Shown piece by piece: positions 55,365 through 64,000 of a DNA stretch of 64,000 nucleotides. The stretch is from Cetobacterium sp. 8H (GTDB taxonomy: Bacteria; Fusobacteriota; Fusobacteriia; Fusobacteriales; Fusobacteriaceae). Position numbers and translations under genes: made by a program. The notes under the pieces are model-generated. The model was not told the origin of the DNA. It saw only the letters and a program-made list of their open reading frames with translations, and did not search any database. Position 1 is the first letter of the stretch. Each line of letters begins with the position of its first letter. The stretch spans positions 1,117,501-1,181,500 of the forward strand of contig NZ_JACHTG010000004.1 in the NCBI RefSeq assembly GCF_014250675.1. Reading direction: 5' to 3'.

Positions 55365-57287
55365 TTATTTTATTTTTGAACCTATTTTTACACTTGAATC
55401 TACTTCAACAAGTTTAAGTCTTTTCTTTTCAGTTGAGCTTAATAGCATTCCCTGAGAAAGAACCCCTCTTAACTTAACTGGTGGAAGGTTTAAAATAGCA
55501 AGAACTTTTTTACCAACTAACTCCTCAGGGTTAGGGTAATATTTTGCGATTCCAGAAACAATTTGTCTTATTTCATTTGATGTTTTTACTTTAAACTTAA
55601 GAAGTTTATCAGCGCCTTCAATATTTGAAGCTTCTAAAATTTCTACAACTTGAATATCAATTTTATCAAAGTCAGTGATATCGATAGGATTTTCAACTAC
55701 TAACTCCTCATTTATAGCAAGAGGATCTTTTTTAGCCTCTTTTTTTTCTACTTCTAATCTAGGGAATATAGGCTCAGGAGTTCCTAGAACGTGTCCTTCT
55801 GTTAAAAGGTCCCAACCTTTGATATCCTCTATTTTAGCAGCCATAATATCTTGTTCAAAACCAAGTTGGTTCCAGATCTTTTGAGAAGCAGTAGGCATGT
55901 AAGGAGCTGTTAATACAGCAACTTTATATAGAGATTGAACAAGGAAGTTCATAACAGTTCCAAGTCTTTCTTTTTTAGCCTCATCTTTTATTAATAGCCA
56001 AGGTGCAGTTTCATCAACATATTTATTCATTCTAGAAATGAATTTCCAGATAGCTTCTAAAGCTCTTGAGAATTCAACTCTGTTCATATGGTAGTCAACG
56101 ATACTAAGAGTCTCTTCCCAAAGTGTTTTAACTGAAGAATCGATATCTTCTAATTCGTTAGCTTTAACAATAACTCCGTTAAAGTATTTACCATACATTC
56201 CTAAAGTTCTATTTAAAAGATTTCCTAAATCGTTTGCAAGATCAGAATTTATTCTTGTTACGATAGAAGGAGTTGAATAATCTCCATCGTTACCGAAGTT
56301 AACTTCTCTCATTAAGCAATATCTGAATGCGTCAACACCATATTTTTTTACTTCATCTAAAGGAGCTACAACATTTCCTTTTGATTTAGACATTTTTTCA
56401 CCTTCAGAAGTCCACCATCCATGAGCTACAATCTTATCAGGAAGTTTAACTCCAGCAGATAAAAGCATACAAGGCCAAATTATAGCGTGGAATCTTAAAA
56501 TATCCTTTCCTAAAAGGTGTACAACTTCAGAGTTGTTCCAGAACTTATCAAAAAGCTCGGGGTTATTTTCATATCCAACAGCAGTTAAATAGTTTGTTAG
56601 AGCATCAAACCAAACATAAGTTATATGTCCTGGTGCAAACTCAATAGGGATTCCCCATTCAAAAGTGTTTCTAGAGATAGAAAGATCTTGTAAACCTTGC
56701 TTTATAAATGATATAACTTCATTTTTTCTAGAGTGTGGAAGAATGAAGTCAGGGTGTTTATCAATGTGCTCCAATAGCATATCTTGATATTTAGACATCT
56801 TAAAGAAATAAGATTCTTCTTTAACTGTTCTTAATTCTTTTCCACAATCAGGGCAGTGGTTACCATTAACAATTTGATTTTCAGGAACAAATGTCTCACA
56901 AGAAACACAATATTTCCCTTCATATTCACCTTTATAAATATCTCCTTTATCATGAACTGTTTTTAATATTTTTTTAACAGCATCTTTGTGTCTAGGTTCA
57001 GTCGTTCTTATAAAGTCAGTATAGTTAATATCTAATGCTTTCCACATTTCGATAAATCTAGGAGCCATAGAATCAGTCCAAGCTTGTGGTGTAAGACCTC
57101 TTGTCTTTGCAGCTTCTTCAACTTTTTGTCCGTGTTCGTCAGTTCCAGTTAAAAAGAAAACGTCAAACCCCATTGATTTTTTATATTTAGCAATAACATC
57201 CGCAGCTATTGTAGTATAAGCACTTCCAACATGAGGGTCTCCATTAACATAATATATTGGTGTAGTTACATAAAAATTTTTACTCAT
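55365..57287 (-). CDS. metG: Methionyl-tRNA synthetase
   Basis: A 640-residue class I synthetase. The HIGH-equivalent is GDPHVGSAYTTIAADV and the KMSKS loop reads GEKMSKSKGNV. A single zinc knuckle has CVSC and CPDC, the C-terminal 100 residues form a Trbp111-like tRNA-binding domain (IDIQVVEILEASNIEGADKLLKFKV). The shorter zinc form with fused binding domain matches the Firmicute/Fusobacterial type. It charges both methionine tRNAs. Confidence 0.97.
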   Translation of the reverse strand: MSKNFYVTTPIYYVNGDPHVGSAYTTIAADVIAKYKKSMGFDVFFLTGTDEHGQKVEEAAKTRGLTPQAWTDSMAPRFIEMWKALDINYTDFIRTTEPRHKDAVKKILKTVHDKGDIYKGEYEGKYCVSCETFVPENQIVNGNHCPDCGKELRTVKEESYFFKMSKYQDMLLEHIDKHPDFILPHSRKNEVISFIKQGLQDLSISRNTFEWGIPIEFAPGHITYVWFDALTNYLTAVGYENNPELFDKFWNNSEVVHLLGKDILRFHAIIWPCMLLSAGVKLPDKIVAHGWWTSEGEKMSKSKGNVVAPLDEVKKYGVDAFRYCLMREVNFGNDGDYSTPSIVTRINSDLANDLGNLLNRTLGMYGKYFNGVIVKANELEDIDSSVKTLWEETLSIVDYHMNRVEFSRALEAIWKFISRMNKYVDETAPWLLIKDEAKKERLGTVMNFLVQSLYKVAVLTAPYMPTASQKIWNQLGFEQDIMAAKIEDIKGWDLLTEGHVLGTPEPIFPRLEVEKKEAKKDPLAINEELVVENPIDITDFDKIDIQVVEILEASNIEGADKLLKFKVKTSNEIRQIVSGIAKYYPNPEELVGKKVLAILNLPPVKLRGVLSQGMLLSSTEKKRLKLVEVDSSVKIGSKIK

Positions 57288-57311
57288 TCATAATCTCCTT
57301 TCAAACATTTA

Positions 57312-57950
57312 TTATTTTTTTCCTAATTTTATTTCAGCTTCTTTATCTAATTCAAGAAGTTCATCTCTAATAATATCTAAATAATCCTCTTTTTTAGCAT
57401 CTTCAGGGATAAAGATTGGGTCTCCAATGATACAAACCATTTTTGAAAATGGTTTTGGCATTTGAAACTTATCCCAAGCTTTTTCAAAAGTCCACTTGTC
57501 ACTAAAAGCTACTCCTACAGGCAAAATAGCTTTCTCAGATTTTTGAGCTAAATATATCATGCCAGGTTTAACTTGGTAAATAGGGCCTTTAGGGCCATCT
57601 AGAGGTGTCCCTGCACTATATCCATCTTTTACAAGTTTTATTAGTTTCAAAACTGATTTTATAGAGTCTTTACCAGAAGAGCCTCTAACTATTGTGAAAC
57701 CCATTTTTTCAAGAGGAACTGAAATTAATTCTCCATCCTTAGATGGGCTAGCTAAAACAGCTTTATTTTCAGATATATTAGCTAATCCTATAGACGCTCC
57801 AACAAGTTTATTGTGCCAAAATCCACAAACATAACCTTCATTGTCTTTAACTAAAGGACTTTTTATGATTTCTACTCTCATAGTTTTTGAAATAATTTTT
57901 AATAAGTAGTATAGAATTAAGCCATACCTTTTGTATTTTTTATTTTCCAT
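57312..57950 (-). CDS. DUF374 lysophospholipid-acyltransferase-like protein
   Basis: A 212-residue protein of the DUF374 group of acyltransferases. FWHNKL (in place of the usual HX4D block), SPSKDGELISV, VRGSSGKDSIKSV and DGPKGPIYQVKPGMIYLAQ are characteristic. Relatives are found next to Kdo and lipid A genes, suggesting a role in outer-membrane lipid synthesis; the substrate is unknown. ATG at 57950 follows GGTGGG; the GTG at 57962 lies in that site. First gene of the nine-gene run. Confidence 0.85.
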   Translation of the reverse strand: MENKKYKRYGLILYYLLKIISKTMRVEIIKSPLVKDNEGYVCGFWHNKLVGASIGLANISENKAVLASPSKDGELISVPLEKMGFTIVRGSSGKDSIKSVLKLIKLVKDGYSAGTPLDGPKGPIYQVKPGMIYLAQKSEKAILPVGVAFSDKWTFEKAWDKFQMPKPFSKMVCIIGDPIFIPEDAKKEDYLDIIRDELLELDKEAEIKLGKK

Positions 57951-58007
57951 TAAAAAACCCACCTATAAATATAGTATTTTAAATTAATTATATCATAATT
58001 TTGATGT

Positions 58008-58043
58008 AAAAAAAAGCACCAACACAATAGTATTGGCGCCTTA
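58008..58043 (-). terminator. Intrinsic terminator of ybaB
   Basis: GCGCCAATAC and GTGTTGGTGC pair with G-T pairs around TATT, followed on the minus strand by eight T. Confidence 0.85.
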
Positions 58044-58052
58044 AAATCTAAA

Positions 58053-58406
58053 TTAGAATAGTCCAGGGATGTTGATTCCACCAGTAACAGCAGACATCTC
58101 TTTTTCAGCTAATTCATCAGCTTGTCTCATAGCCTCAGTAACAGCAGAAAGAACTAAATCTTCTAACATCTCTTTATCTTCAATAGCATCTTTAATAGTC
58201 TCTTCAGATATTTTTATAGAAACGATATCTTTTTGTCCGTTAGCTCTAACTACAACAGCTCCACCACCAACAGAAGCTTCAACTTCTTTTCCTTTTAAAG
58301 AATCTTGAACAGCAAGCATTTCTTGTTGCATAGCTTGAGCTTGTCTTAAGATATCAGCTTGAGAGTTTCCTCCACTAGTTTTTTGTCCTTTTATTTTTCT
58401 AACCAA
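58053..58406 (-). CDS. YbaB/EbfC family nucleoid-associated protein
   Basis: A 117-residue protein of the YbaB/EbfC DNA-binding family. The helix LRQAQAMQQEMLAVQDSLKGKEVEASVGGGAVVVRANGQ, the KISEETI strand and the C-terminal EKEMSAVTGGINIPGLF are highly conserved. Start is TTG 8 bases after AGGAGG. It is usually next to recR and dnaX in other bacteria; here it stands downstream of sppA with its own terminator. Confidence 0.94.
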   Translation of the reverse strand: MVRKIKGQKTSGGNSQADILRQAQAMQQEMLAVQDSLKGKEVEASVGGGAVVVRANGQKDIVSIKISEETIKDAIEDKEMLEDLVLSAVTEAMRQADELAEKEMSAVTGGINIPGLF

Positions 58407-58481
58407 TTTAATCCCTCCTAGAATTTATTGTGTAATTGTTATGATTATATCATATAAAAGAAGAAATTTTCAACTACAGAT

Positions 58482-60197
58482 TTAAAAGCTCATATATAAA
58501 ATTGGTTTAAATAATAGTTCATCCTCTTTTACTATTTTTTTAACTACATCGCTCTTATTAAGATTTCTGAAGTTAAGTAAAGTTTGTATAGATAAAAAGT
58601 TTGATTCAAACATTGATTTTAAATTTTCTTCATAAGGAACCTCAACTATAGAATAGTTATCTTTTATATTTAAATCTGTGGCTAAAGTTTTAATAGTAGT
58701 ATCTATTCCACCAATAGAGTTAACAAGACCAATATTTATAGCTTCTTCTCCTAGCCAAATTTTTCCTTGAGCAATTTTTTCAACTTCGCTAAGAGGAAGA
58801 TTTCTTCCGTATGCAACTTTATTTAAAAATTCGTTATAAACTTTTAAATTTGATTTATAGATTTTTTCTTTTTTTTCAGGTGTCATATCAGCAGTCAAAG
58901 AGTATAAATCAGAGAATTTTCCTAAAGAGACCTCTTCAAAATTTACACCAACTTTTTCACTTAATTTTTTAAAGTTAGGAATTAAACTAACAACCCCAAT
59001 TGAACCTGTGATACTATCTTTATTAGCAAATATTTTAGTTGCAGCGGTAGATATATAATATCCTCCAGAAGCAGCAACACTTCCAATGGAAACATAAACA
59101 GGTTTTGACATTTTTTTTATGCTATTATATATGATATCTGATGCTAGAGCAGATCCACCAGGGGAGTTGACTCTCAGTATAACTCCTTTAATTTTATCAT
59201 CTTTATCTACTTTTTCCAAAATTGGGATAATTTTTTCAGGAGTAATTGTACTAGAAGTCGAAGTCTTTGAATCGGAGTAATTGATTTCTCCTTCAGCATA
59301 GATAATTGCTATCTGATTCTTAGATAAACTTTTTTTAGGTAGTTGATAGTCTTGAATTTCAGTTAAAGATTCAATTTTTTTGTCTTTTTTGAAATTCTCC
59401 CAATAAGTTAGTGAAGAAATCAATTTATTTTTGTTTAAAATAGATGAACTTTCTCCCATTAAATCACCAGAAAGAGCTAGAGTATTAAATTTATTGATAT
59501 CCATAGATAAATTTTTAGAAATATCCTCACTAAATAAGGTATATCCTTTATCAAGAACTCTTTTTAAGTCTTGTCTATTTTCAGGAGACATCTCTTTTCT
59601 TGTATAATTTTCACCATAAGTTTTAAAGTCTCCAACATGTATAACATTCACATCTACACCTAATTTTTCTGTTAAATCTTTGAAATAAGGTAGATCTTTA
59701 ACATATCCAGTAATGTTGACAGTTGTAGATTCTGAAGGTGGCATAATAGATTCTGTAGAGTAACTACTCAGAAGAAGGTTATTATTATCCATAGATGTAG
59801 TATATGAGTATATAGGTTTTTTAGATTCTTTAAACTCATTCAATACTTCACCGAATTCACTAATTTGAGTTTTACTAAGTGTGTTTCCATCAAGAAATAA
59901 AACTAAACCAAGAATATTATCATCATCTTTTGAAGAATAGACCTTATTAAGAAGTTGATAAAAATTAATTGAATCAGTTTTTAAGTTTAAAGGTGTTTGA
60001 ATAAAAGTTTCTTTAAAATCATTCGAAAGGTCCACCTTTAAATATGTTTTTGTTGCAACTGGAGCTTTTTTAGTTTTTGAAAAATAGTTTATAGCCACAA
60101 TAACTATAACTATGAAAAAGATAAATTTAATAATCATAGACGAAATTTCTCTAATAACAAATTTTAAGAAGTCAAAAATATATTTTAATATAAACAT
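58482..60197 (-). CDS. sppA: Signal peptide peptidase SppA, 67-kDa type
   Basis: SppA degrades cleaved signal peptides at the inner membrane. The 571-residue protein has an N-terminal membrane anchor (about 20-38) and two tandem S49 domains, as in the long E. coli form. The catalytic lysine is Lys192 in GDFKTYGE and the nucleophile Ser377 in SVAASGGYY. It starts 3 bases after the pepF stop, forming a peptidase pair. Confidence 0.95.
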   Translation of the reverse strand: MFILKYIFDFLKFVIREISSMIIKFIFFIVIVIVAINYFSKTKKAPVATKTYLKVDLSNDFKETFIQTPLNLKTDSINFYQLLNKVYSSKDDDNILGLVLFLDGNTLSKTQISEFGEVLNEFKESKKPIYSYTTSMDNNNLLLSSYSTESIMPPSESTTVNITGYVKDLPYFKDLTEKLGVDVNVIHVGDFKTYGENYTRKEMSPENRQDLKRVLDKGYTLFSEDISKNLSMDINKFNTLALSGDLMGESSSILNKNKLISSLTYWENFKKDKKIESLTEIQDYQLPKKSLSKNQIAIIYAEGEINYSDSKTSTSSTITPEKIIPILEKVDKDDKIKGVILRVNSPGGSALASDIIYNSIKKMSKPVYVSIGSVAASGGYYISTAATKIFANKDSITGSIGVVSLIPNFKKLSEKVGVNFEEVSLGKFSDLYSLTADMTPEKKEKIYKSNLKVYNEFLNKVAYGRNLPLSEVEKIAQGKIWLGEEAINIGLVNSIGGIDTTIKTLATDLNIKDNYSIVEVPYEENLKSMFESNFLSIQTLLNFRNLNKSDVVKKIVKEDELLFKPILYMSF

Positions 60198-60200
60198 AGA

Positions 60201-62162
60201 TTACTCTCCTTTCTCTTTATTTATCTCCTCTTCTAAAAGATCTAGAAGTCTGTTAAATTCAGTTGATACAGCTAAAAAGGCATCTTTTTTGCTTAAATCT
60301 ACTCCCGCTTTTTTAAGTTGATTCATAGGATGATCATTTCCACCAGATTTCAATAGTTCAAGATAAGCATTTTTAGAAGCCTCTCTTTCTTCAGCAGTAT
60401 ATTTATCGCTAGTTATTCTGTTATATAGATTAGCAGATGATGCAAAGCTTGTTGCATATTGATATACATAGTATGGAGAATTATAAAAATGAGGAATTCT
60501 AGCCCAAATAATCTTTTGTAATTCATCCATAGACATCTCATCTCCGAAATATTCTGAGAATAGATTAGACATAATATTATTCAAAATTTCTGGAGTGATA
60601 GCCTTTCCACTCTCTACTATCTGATGAGCTTGATATTCGTAGTCAGCAAATAAAGTTTGAATATAGTAAGTTCCAACAATTCCACTTATAGCTTGTTCAA
60701 TTAGAGCGATTCTTTCTTTACTATCAGTTGTCTTTTTAAGCATATTATCTAATAATAATCTTTCATTAAAAGTTGATGCAACTTCAGCCACAAATATTGT
60801 GTAGCTACTTATTGGATAAGGTTGGTTTTCAGTAGAAAGCATAGAGTGCATAGTGTGCCCAAGTTCATGTGCTAAAGTGAATACAGAATCCATAGTTCCA
60901 TTATAATTTAAAAGCATATAAGGGTGTACGTCATAGATATTTATAGAGTAAGCACCACTTCTCTTATTAGATGTTTCATAGACATCTAGCCAACCTTCAC
61001 CTAGAGCGGTATTTAAACCATTGTAATAACTGTCTCCAAGAGGTTTAACAGACTCTAAAACTGATTCTTTAGCCTCTTCATATGAAAATTCTTTATTATA
61101 ATCAACAATATTAATTGAGTTATCATAATAGTGATACTCTTTAAGACCTAAGGCTTTTTTTCTAAGAGCTATGTACCTTTTTAAAGGAGCTGTATTTTCT
61201 TTAGTTGATTCTATTAGTGATTGATAAACTTCAACCGGGATATCTTTTGGATTTAAAGACTTTTCTAAACTACTTGAATAGTTTCGAGATTGGGCAGAGG
61301 CAAAGTCTCTTTGAAGAATACTTTTATATATAGATGCATATGTATTTTTATTTATATTAAAAGAATTATATAGTGCTTCAAAAGCTTTTTTTCTATCCTC
61401 TTGATTTCTATTTGTAGCAACAATTTTTGAATATGATGCATTTGTAATTGGAAGTTTTGTTCCATCAGAAAGTTCAACCTCATTCCATTTTATATCTGAT
61501 GTTGAAAGCTCACTGTAGATATCAGATGGAACTCCTAAATACTGTCCAAAATATGATAAAAGCTTCTCTTTATCAGCAGATAAAACATGTTCTTGAAGTC
61601 TATATATCTCCATTAAAGGAAATCTATTCGGTTCTAGAACTGGGTTTGTATTAATCCATTCAACCACAGTTTCTTTAGGTATAGTTAGAATTTCTGGAGT
61701 TATCCAAGATGAAGAGATTGAATAGTTAGCATAGATACTTTCGATCTCTTGTAGTTTTACAGAAGCTTCTTCATTTGTAGAATCTAAATCTCTTTGAAGA
61801 TATGGGTAAAGATAGATCTTATCAAGTAATCTTGAAATTTTTTCCTCTAGTTCAATAAATTCAATAAAAGTTTTAGAGTTATTAGCTAAGGTTCCTTTGT
61901 AAGCAGGAATTTTATTCATCATCTCTTTAAGGGAATCTAAATCTTTATTCCAAAGATCCCAATTAGGATAGATATCGTCTAAATTCCATTTGTATTTTGC
62001 GGGTATTTCATTTCTATTTTTTTGCATAGAAAGCTCCTCCTTTTTATTTTCAATTAATTTTGTATTACTTATTTCTTTAAATGGATTTTTGTTAGTCTCA
62101 TAAAAGTAGTGTCCCAAAACTCCTACATTAGCAATTATGATAAGAAGTATAAATTTTTTCAT
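60201..62162 (-). CDS. pepF: Oligoendopeptidase F, two possible starts
   Basis: A zinc M3 peptidase that cuts oligopeptides. The HEXXH site is LAHELGHTMHSML (His432) with a downstream Glu in VAEVASTFNE. From 62162 it has 653 residues and begins with a hydrophobic anchor MKKFILLIIIANVGVLGHYF, unusual for the cytosolic PepF. GGGAGGG precedes this start. A second ATG at 62027 (Met46, MQKNRNEIPAKYKWNLDDI, the normal family N-terminus) lies 8 bases after a strong AAGGAGGAG. Both anchored and soluble forms may be made. Operon with sppA. Confidence 0.93.
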   Translation of the reverse strand: MKKFILLIIIANVGVLGHYFYETNKNPFKEISNTKLIENKKEELSMQKNRNEIPAKYKWNLDDIYPNWDLWNKDLDSLKEMMNKIPAYKGTLANNSKTFIEFIELEEKISRLLDKIYLYPYLQRDLDSTNEEASVKLQEIESIYANYSISSSWITPEILTIPKETVVEWINTNPVLEPNRFPLMEIYRLQEHVLSADKEKLLSYFGQYLGVPSDIYSELSTSDIKWNEVELSDGTKLPITNASYSKIVATNRNQEDRKKAFEALYNSFNINKNTYASIYKSILQRDFASAQSRNYSSSLEKSLNPKDIPVEVYQSLIESTKENTAPLKRYIALRKKALGLKEYHYYDNSINIVDYNKEFSYEEAKESVLESVKPLGDSYYNGLNTALGEGWLDVYETSNKRSGAYSINIYDVHPYMLLNYNGTMDSVFTLAHELGHTMHSMLSTENQPYPISSYTIFVAEVASTFNERLLLDNMLKKTTDSKERIALIEQAISGIVGTYYIQTLFADYEYQAHQIVESGKAITPEILNNIMSNLFSEYFGDEMSMDELQKIIWARIPHFYNSPYYVYQYATSFASSANLYNRITSDKYTAEEREASKNAYLELLKSGGNDHPMNQLKKAGVDLSKKDAFLAVSTEFNRLLDLLEEEINKEKGE

Positions 62163-62212
62163 AAAAACCCTCCCTATTCCTTTAATATATTTTATATATT
62201 ACAACAAAAAAT

Positions 62213-62241
62213 AAAAAATAGGAAGAGAACCTTCCTATTTT
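62213..62241 (-). terminator. Intrinsic terminator of the NCS2 permease gene
   Basis: AAAATAGGAAG and CTTCCTATTTT pair around AGAAC; the minus strand continues into a T-rich tract. Confidence 0.85.
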
Positions 62242-62246
62242 AAAAA

Positions 62247-63485
62247 TTATTTTTCTTCATCCAATCTATCTTTTGGAAGTATTTTATTAAGAGTAACTCC
62301 TATAAGAGCAGCAATAGCTAGCCCAGATAAAGAAACAGTTTTCCAAATTATAATATTATCAATTGCAATTCCTAGTACAAAGATTAAAGAAGCAATTAGA
62401 AGGTTTCTTGAATTAGAAAAATCTAATTCAGCGTCAACAACAGTTCTAACTCCAACTGATGCAATCATACCAAATAGAATAATTGAAACTCCTCCCATAA
62501 CTGGTGTAGGAATTGTTTGTAAAATAACTCCGAATTTCCCAATAAAGCTAAGAACAATTGCGTAACAAGCAGCAATTCTTAATATAGCGGGATCATAAAC
62601 TTTAGTTACAGCAAGTACTCCAGTGTTTTCCCCGTATGTAGTATTAGCGGGACCACCAATAAGACCGGCAGCAACTGTAGCTACTCCGTCCCCTAATAGA
62701 GTTCTTGAAATTCCAGGGTTTTTAAAGAAATCTTTTCCAACAACAGCTCCATTTGTTGTGATATCTCCAATATGCTCAATAAAAACAACAAGAGCGATAG
62801 GAGCAATAGCAAGGATAGCTGTAAGTGAAAACTTAGGTAAAGTTAGTAAATCTTTTAGTGCTTCTGGAGAGAATCCAATCCAGCTAGCATTAGCAATAGG
62901 AGTGAAATCAACCATTCCTAAAAACATAGATACACCGTAACCTAAAATAACAGAGATTAAAATAGGAACAAGTCTAAAAAATGATTTTTCAAGAATAGAA
63001 ACACTAATCATAGTTATAACTACAATCATAGCAACAATTAAACTTTTTGAGTCAAAATGTCCATTTGAATAACCCGCCATAGATAGAGCAACAGGACTAA
63101 GTCTTAAACCGATAACCATGATAATAGGTCCTACAACTACAGGTGGAAAAAATGATTTTATTTTTTCAACTCCAAAAACTTTAATCATCCAAGACATGAA
63201 GATGTAAACAAAACCAGCAGAAATAACACCACCTTTAATAGCCGCAATTCCTTCTTCCTTTAAAACAAGAGAAAGAGCGCCAATAAAAGCGAAAGATGAT
63301 CCTAAGAACACAGGAACAATTCCTTTAGTACATAAATGAAAAAGTAAAGTTCCAATACCAGCGGAAAGAAGAGCCACTGATGGGTTCAGTCCAGTTAAAA
63401 AAGGAACTAAAACTGTGGCTCCAAACATAGCCAAAACGTGTTGAATTCCTAGTAATAACTTACTTTTTGTTGATAAATTAGTCAT
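62247..63485 (-). CDS. NCS2 nucleobase permease, uracil-type
   Basis: A 412-residue permease of the NCS2 (UraA/xanthine) family with about twelve hydrophobic segments. GIQHVLAMFGATVLVPFLTG at the N-terminus is close to UraA and to uracil permeases, and VVFIEHIGDITTNG with GGPANTTYGENTGVLAVTKV is the conserved core. Uracil is the most likely substrate, linking it to pyrimidine salvage. ATG at 63485 is 8 bases after GGAGG; an extension to 63515 overlaps that site. Confidence 0.9.
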   Translation of the reverse strand: MTNLSTKSKLLLGIQHVLAMFGATVLVPFLTGLNPSVALLSAGIGTLLFHLCTKGIVPVFLGSSFAFIGALSLVLKEEGIAAIKGGVISAGFVYIFMSWMIKVFGVEKIKSFFPPVVVGPIIMVIGLRLSPVALSMAGYSNGHFDSKSLIVAMIVVITMISVSILEKSFFRLVPILISVILGYGVSMFLGMVDFTPIANASWIGFSPEALKDLLTLPKFSLTAILAIAPIALVVFIEHIGDITTNGAVVGKDFFKNPGISRTLLGDGVATVAAGLIGGPANTTYGENTGVLAVTKVYDPAILRIAACYAIVLSFIGKFGVILQTIPTPVMGGVSIILFGMIASVGVRTVVDAELDFSNSRNLLIASLIFVLGIAIDNIIIWKTVSLSGLAIAALIGVTLNKILPKDRLDEEK

Positions 63486-63520
63486 TTTATAATCCTCCAT
63501 AAATTTTTTTACCATTAAAT

Positions 63521-63549
63521 AGACTACAGTATTTCAAGAAAAATGTCAA
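63521..63549 (-). promoter_or_regulatory. Promoter of the NCS2 permease gene
   Basis: Minus-strand TTGACA (63544-63549), 17-base spacer, TAGTCT (63521-63526). The -35 overlaps the stop codon of the preceding gene. No U-rich leader peptide is present, unlike carAB and pyrB. Confidence 0.65.
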
Positions 63550-64000
63550 TCTAAACTTAACGTTCCTAAAAGTTTTCCAGAGGAGAATTTAACGGTAGCT
63601 TTTTCGGAAGTAATAACATTGCTTATACAAGTTGAGTCACCTCTTTTTAAAGTGTGTTTAAATAGTGGATATTGAAATCCATCCAAAGTCAAATCTAAAA
63701 TTTCATCAGAAAAAGGAATAAAAGATACTATTTTTTCTTTTAAAAAATTAAAGCTTTGATTGTTTTTAACAAGAAAAAGTTTTTCAAATTCATTTATAAA
63801 AGTTAAATTATCATATTTAAAAATTAAATTTATATTTGTAAGGGCATGATCGATACGTCCACCAAGTCCACCAACAACATATATATCATCAAAATTTAAA
63901 GAAGAGACATACTGTATAAGAAGTTCGCCATCTGTAAAATCTTTATCTTTATTAAATTTTTTTAATTTAACAGATCGATCTATGAGCCACTCGATATATG
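63546..64000 (-). CDS. Thiamine pyrophosphokinase, N-terminus outside window
   Basis: The last about 150 codons are present; the gene runs off the right edge. The frame reads DDIYVVGGLGGRIDHALTNINL, the conserved GGRxDH substrate motif of thiamine pyrophosphokinase (thiN/TPK), followed by a C-terminal beta-rich domain (TLKRGDSTCISNVIT, ending KLLGTLSLD). The enzyme makes thiamine diphosphate from thiamine and ATP. Confidence 0.85.
   Translation of the reverse strand, partial: YIEWLIDRSVKLKKFNKDKDFTDGELLIQYVSSLNFDDIYVVGGLGGRIDHALTNINLIFKYDNLTFINEFEKLFLVKNNQSFNFLKEKIVSFIPFSDEILDLTLDGFQYPLFKHTLKRGDSTCISNVITSEKATVKFSSGKLLGTLSLD

Overview
The window is AT-rich, densely coded bacterial chromosome with uniform base composition and strong GGAGG-type ribosome sites. 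The gene set suits a fermentative anaerobe of the Fusobacteriota (Fusobacterium/Cetobacterium-like): NADH-linked PyrK/PyrD, lone GltD-like oxidoreductase, GrdX-like protein, dicarboxylate/amino-acid symporter, several PTS proteins and a yybP-ykoY riboswitch. The phylum is inferred; no 16S gene is present. I see no prophage, insertion sequence or CRISPR array.

Layout. 1-3567 (-): peptide/nickel-type ABC transporter, ATPase cut by the window edge. 3661-3776 (-): an isolated 5S rRNA gene with its own promoter. 3851-6753 (-): a Cys-rich small protein and clpB. 6947-11320 (-): nucleoside-type ABC transporter (ATPase and two permeases) plus a DUF1385 membrane protein. 11412-16507 (-): rapZ, uvrC, a lipoprotein and a PP2C phosphatase. 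16610-16993 (-): GrdX-like gene. 17080-21638 (+): carAB behind an attenuator with a U-rich leader peptide. 21646-24468 (+): Mn2+-type riboswitch and a P-type cation ATPase. 24568-24890 (-): four tRNA genes (Gly, Glu, Ala, Met). 24942-26376 (-): cysK-cysE. 26457-27392 (-): plasmid-type Rep_3 initiator gene. 27635-31961 (+): a Lac-family PTS combined with a glycosylasparaginase and an M20 dipeptidase. 31989-33782 (-): hflX with an N-terminal JAMM-like motif. 33956-38167 (+): symporter, Na/Pi cotransporter, cysteine-desulfurase-like enzyme. 38175-43796 (+): pyrBKDFCE behind a second U-rich leader-peptide attenuator. 43835-47662 (-): GltD-like enzyme, MerR-controlled alcohol dehydrogenase, PTS-IIA/CBS protein. 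47796-57950 (-): a nine-gene housekeeping run (DUF374, metG, galU, groEL, pgm, hemW, yggS, sepF, PP-loop tRNA enzyme). 58053-64000 (-): ybaB, pepF-sppA, NCS2 permease and a partial thiamine pyrophosphokinase.

The main theme is pyrimidine synthesis. carAB and pyrBKDFCE together cover every step from carbamoyl phosphate to UMP. They lie about 17 kb apart, yet each is preceded by a promoter with a 17-base spacer and a short ORF (49 and 39 codons). Each ORF has a Lys/Arg-rich start and a Phe/Leu/Ile-rich, U-rich end, and both share an identical 16-base block just before a strong intrinsic terminator that ends shortly before the first enzyme gene. This is the architecture of UTP-sensitive pyrBI attenuation in enterobacteria, here duplicated as a two-operon regulon. 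PyrB also carries only the zinc-binding tail of PyrI, without the allosteric nucleotide domain, which fits control at transcription rather than at the enzyme. A second theme is the PTS/glycosylasparaginase/dipeptidase operon, which looks built to use glycosylated asparagine.
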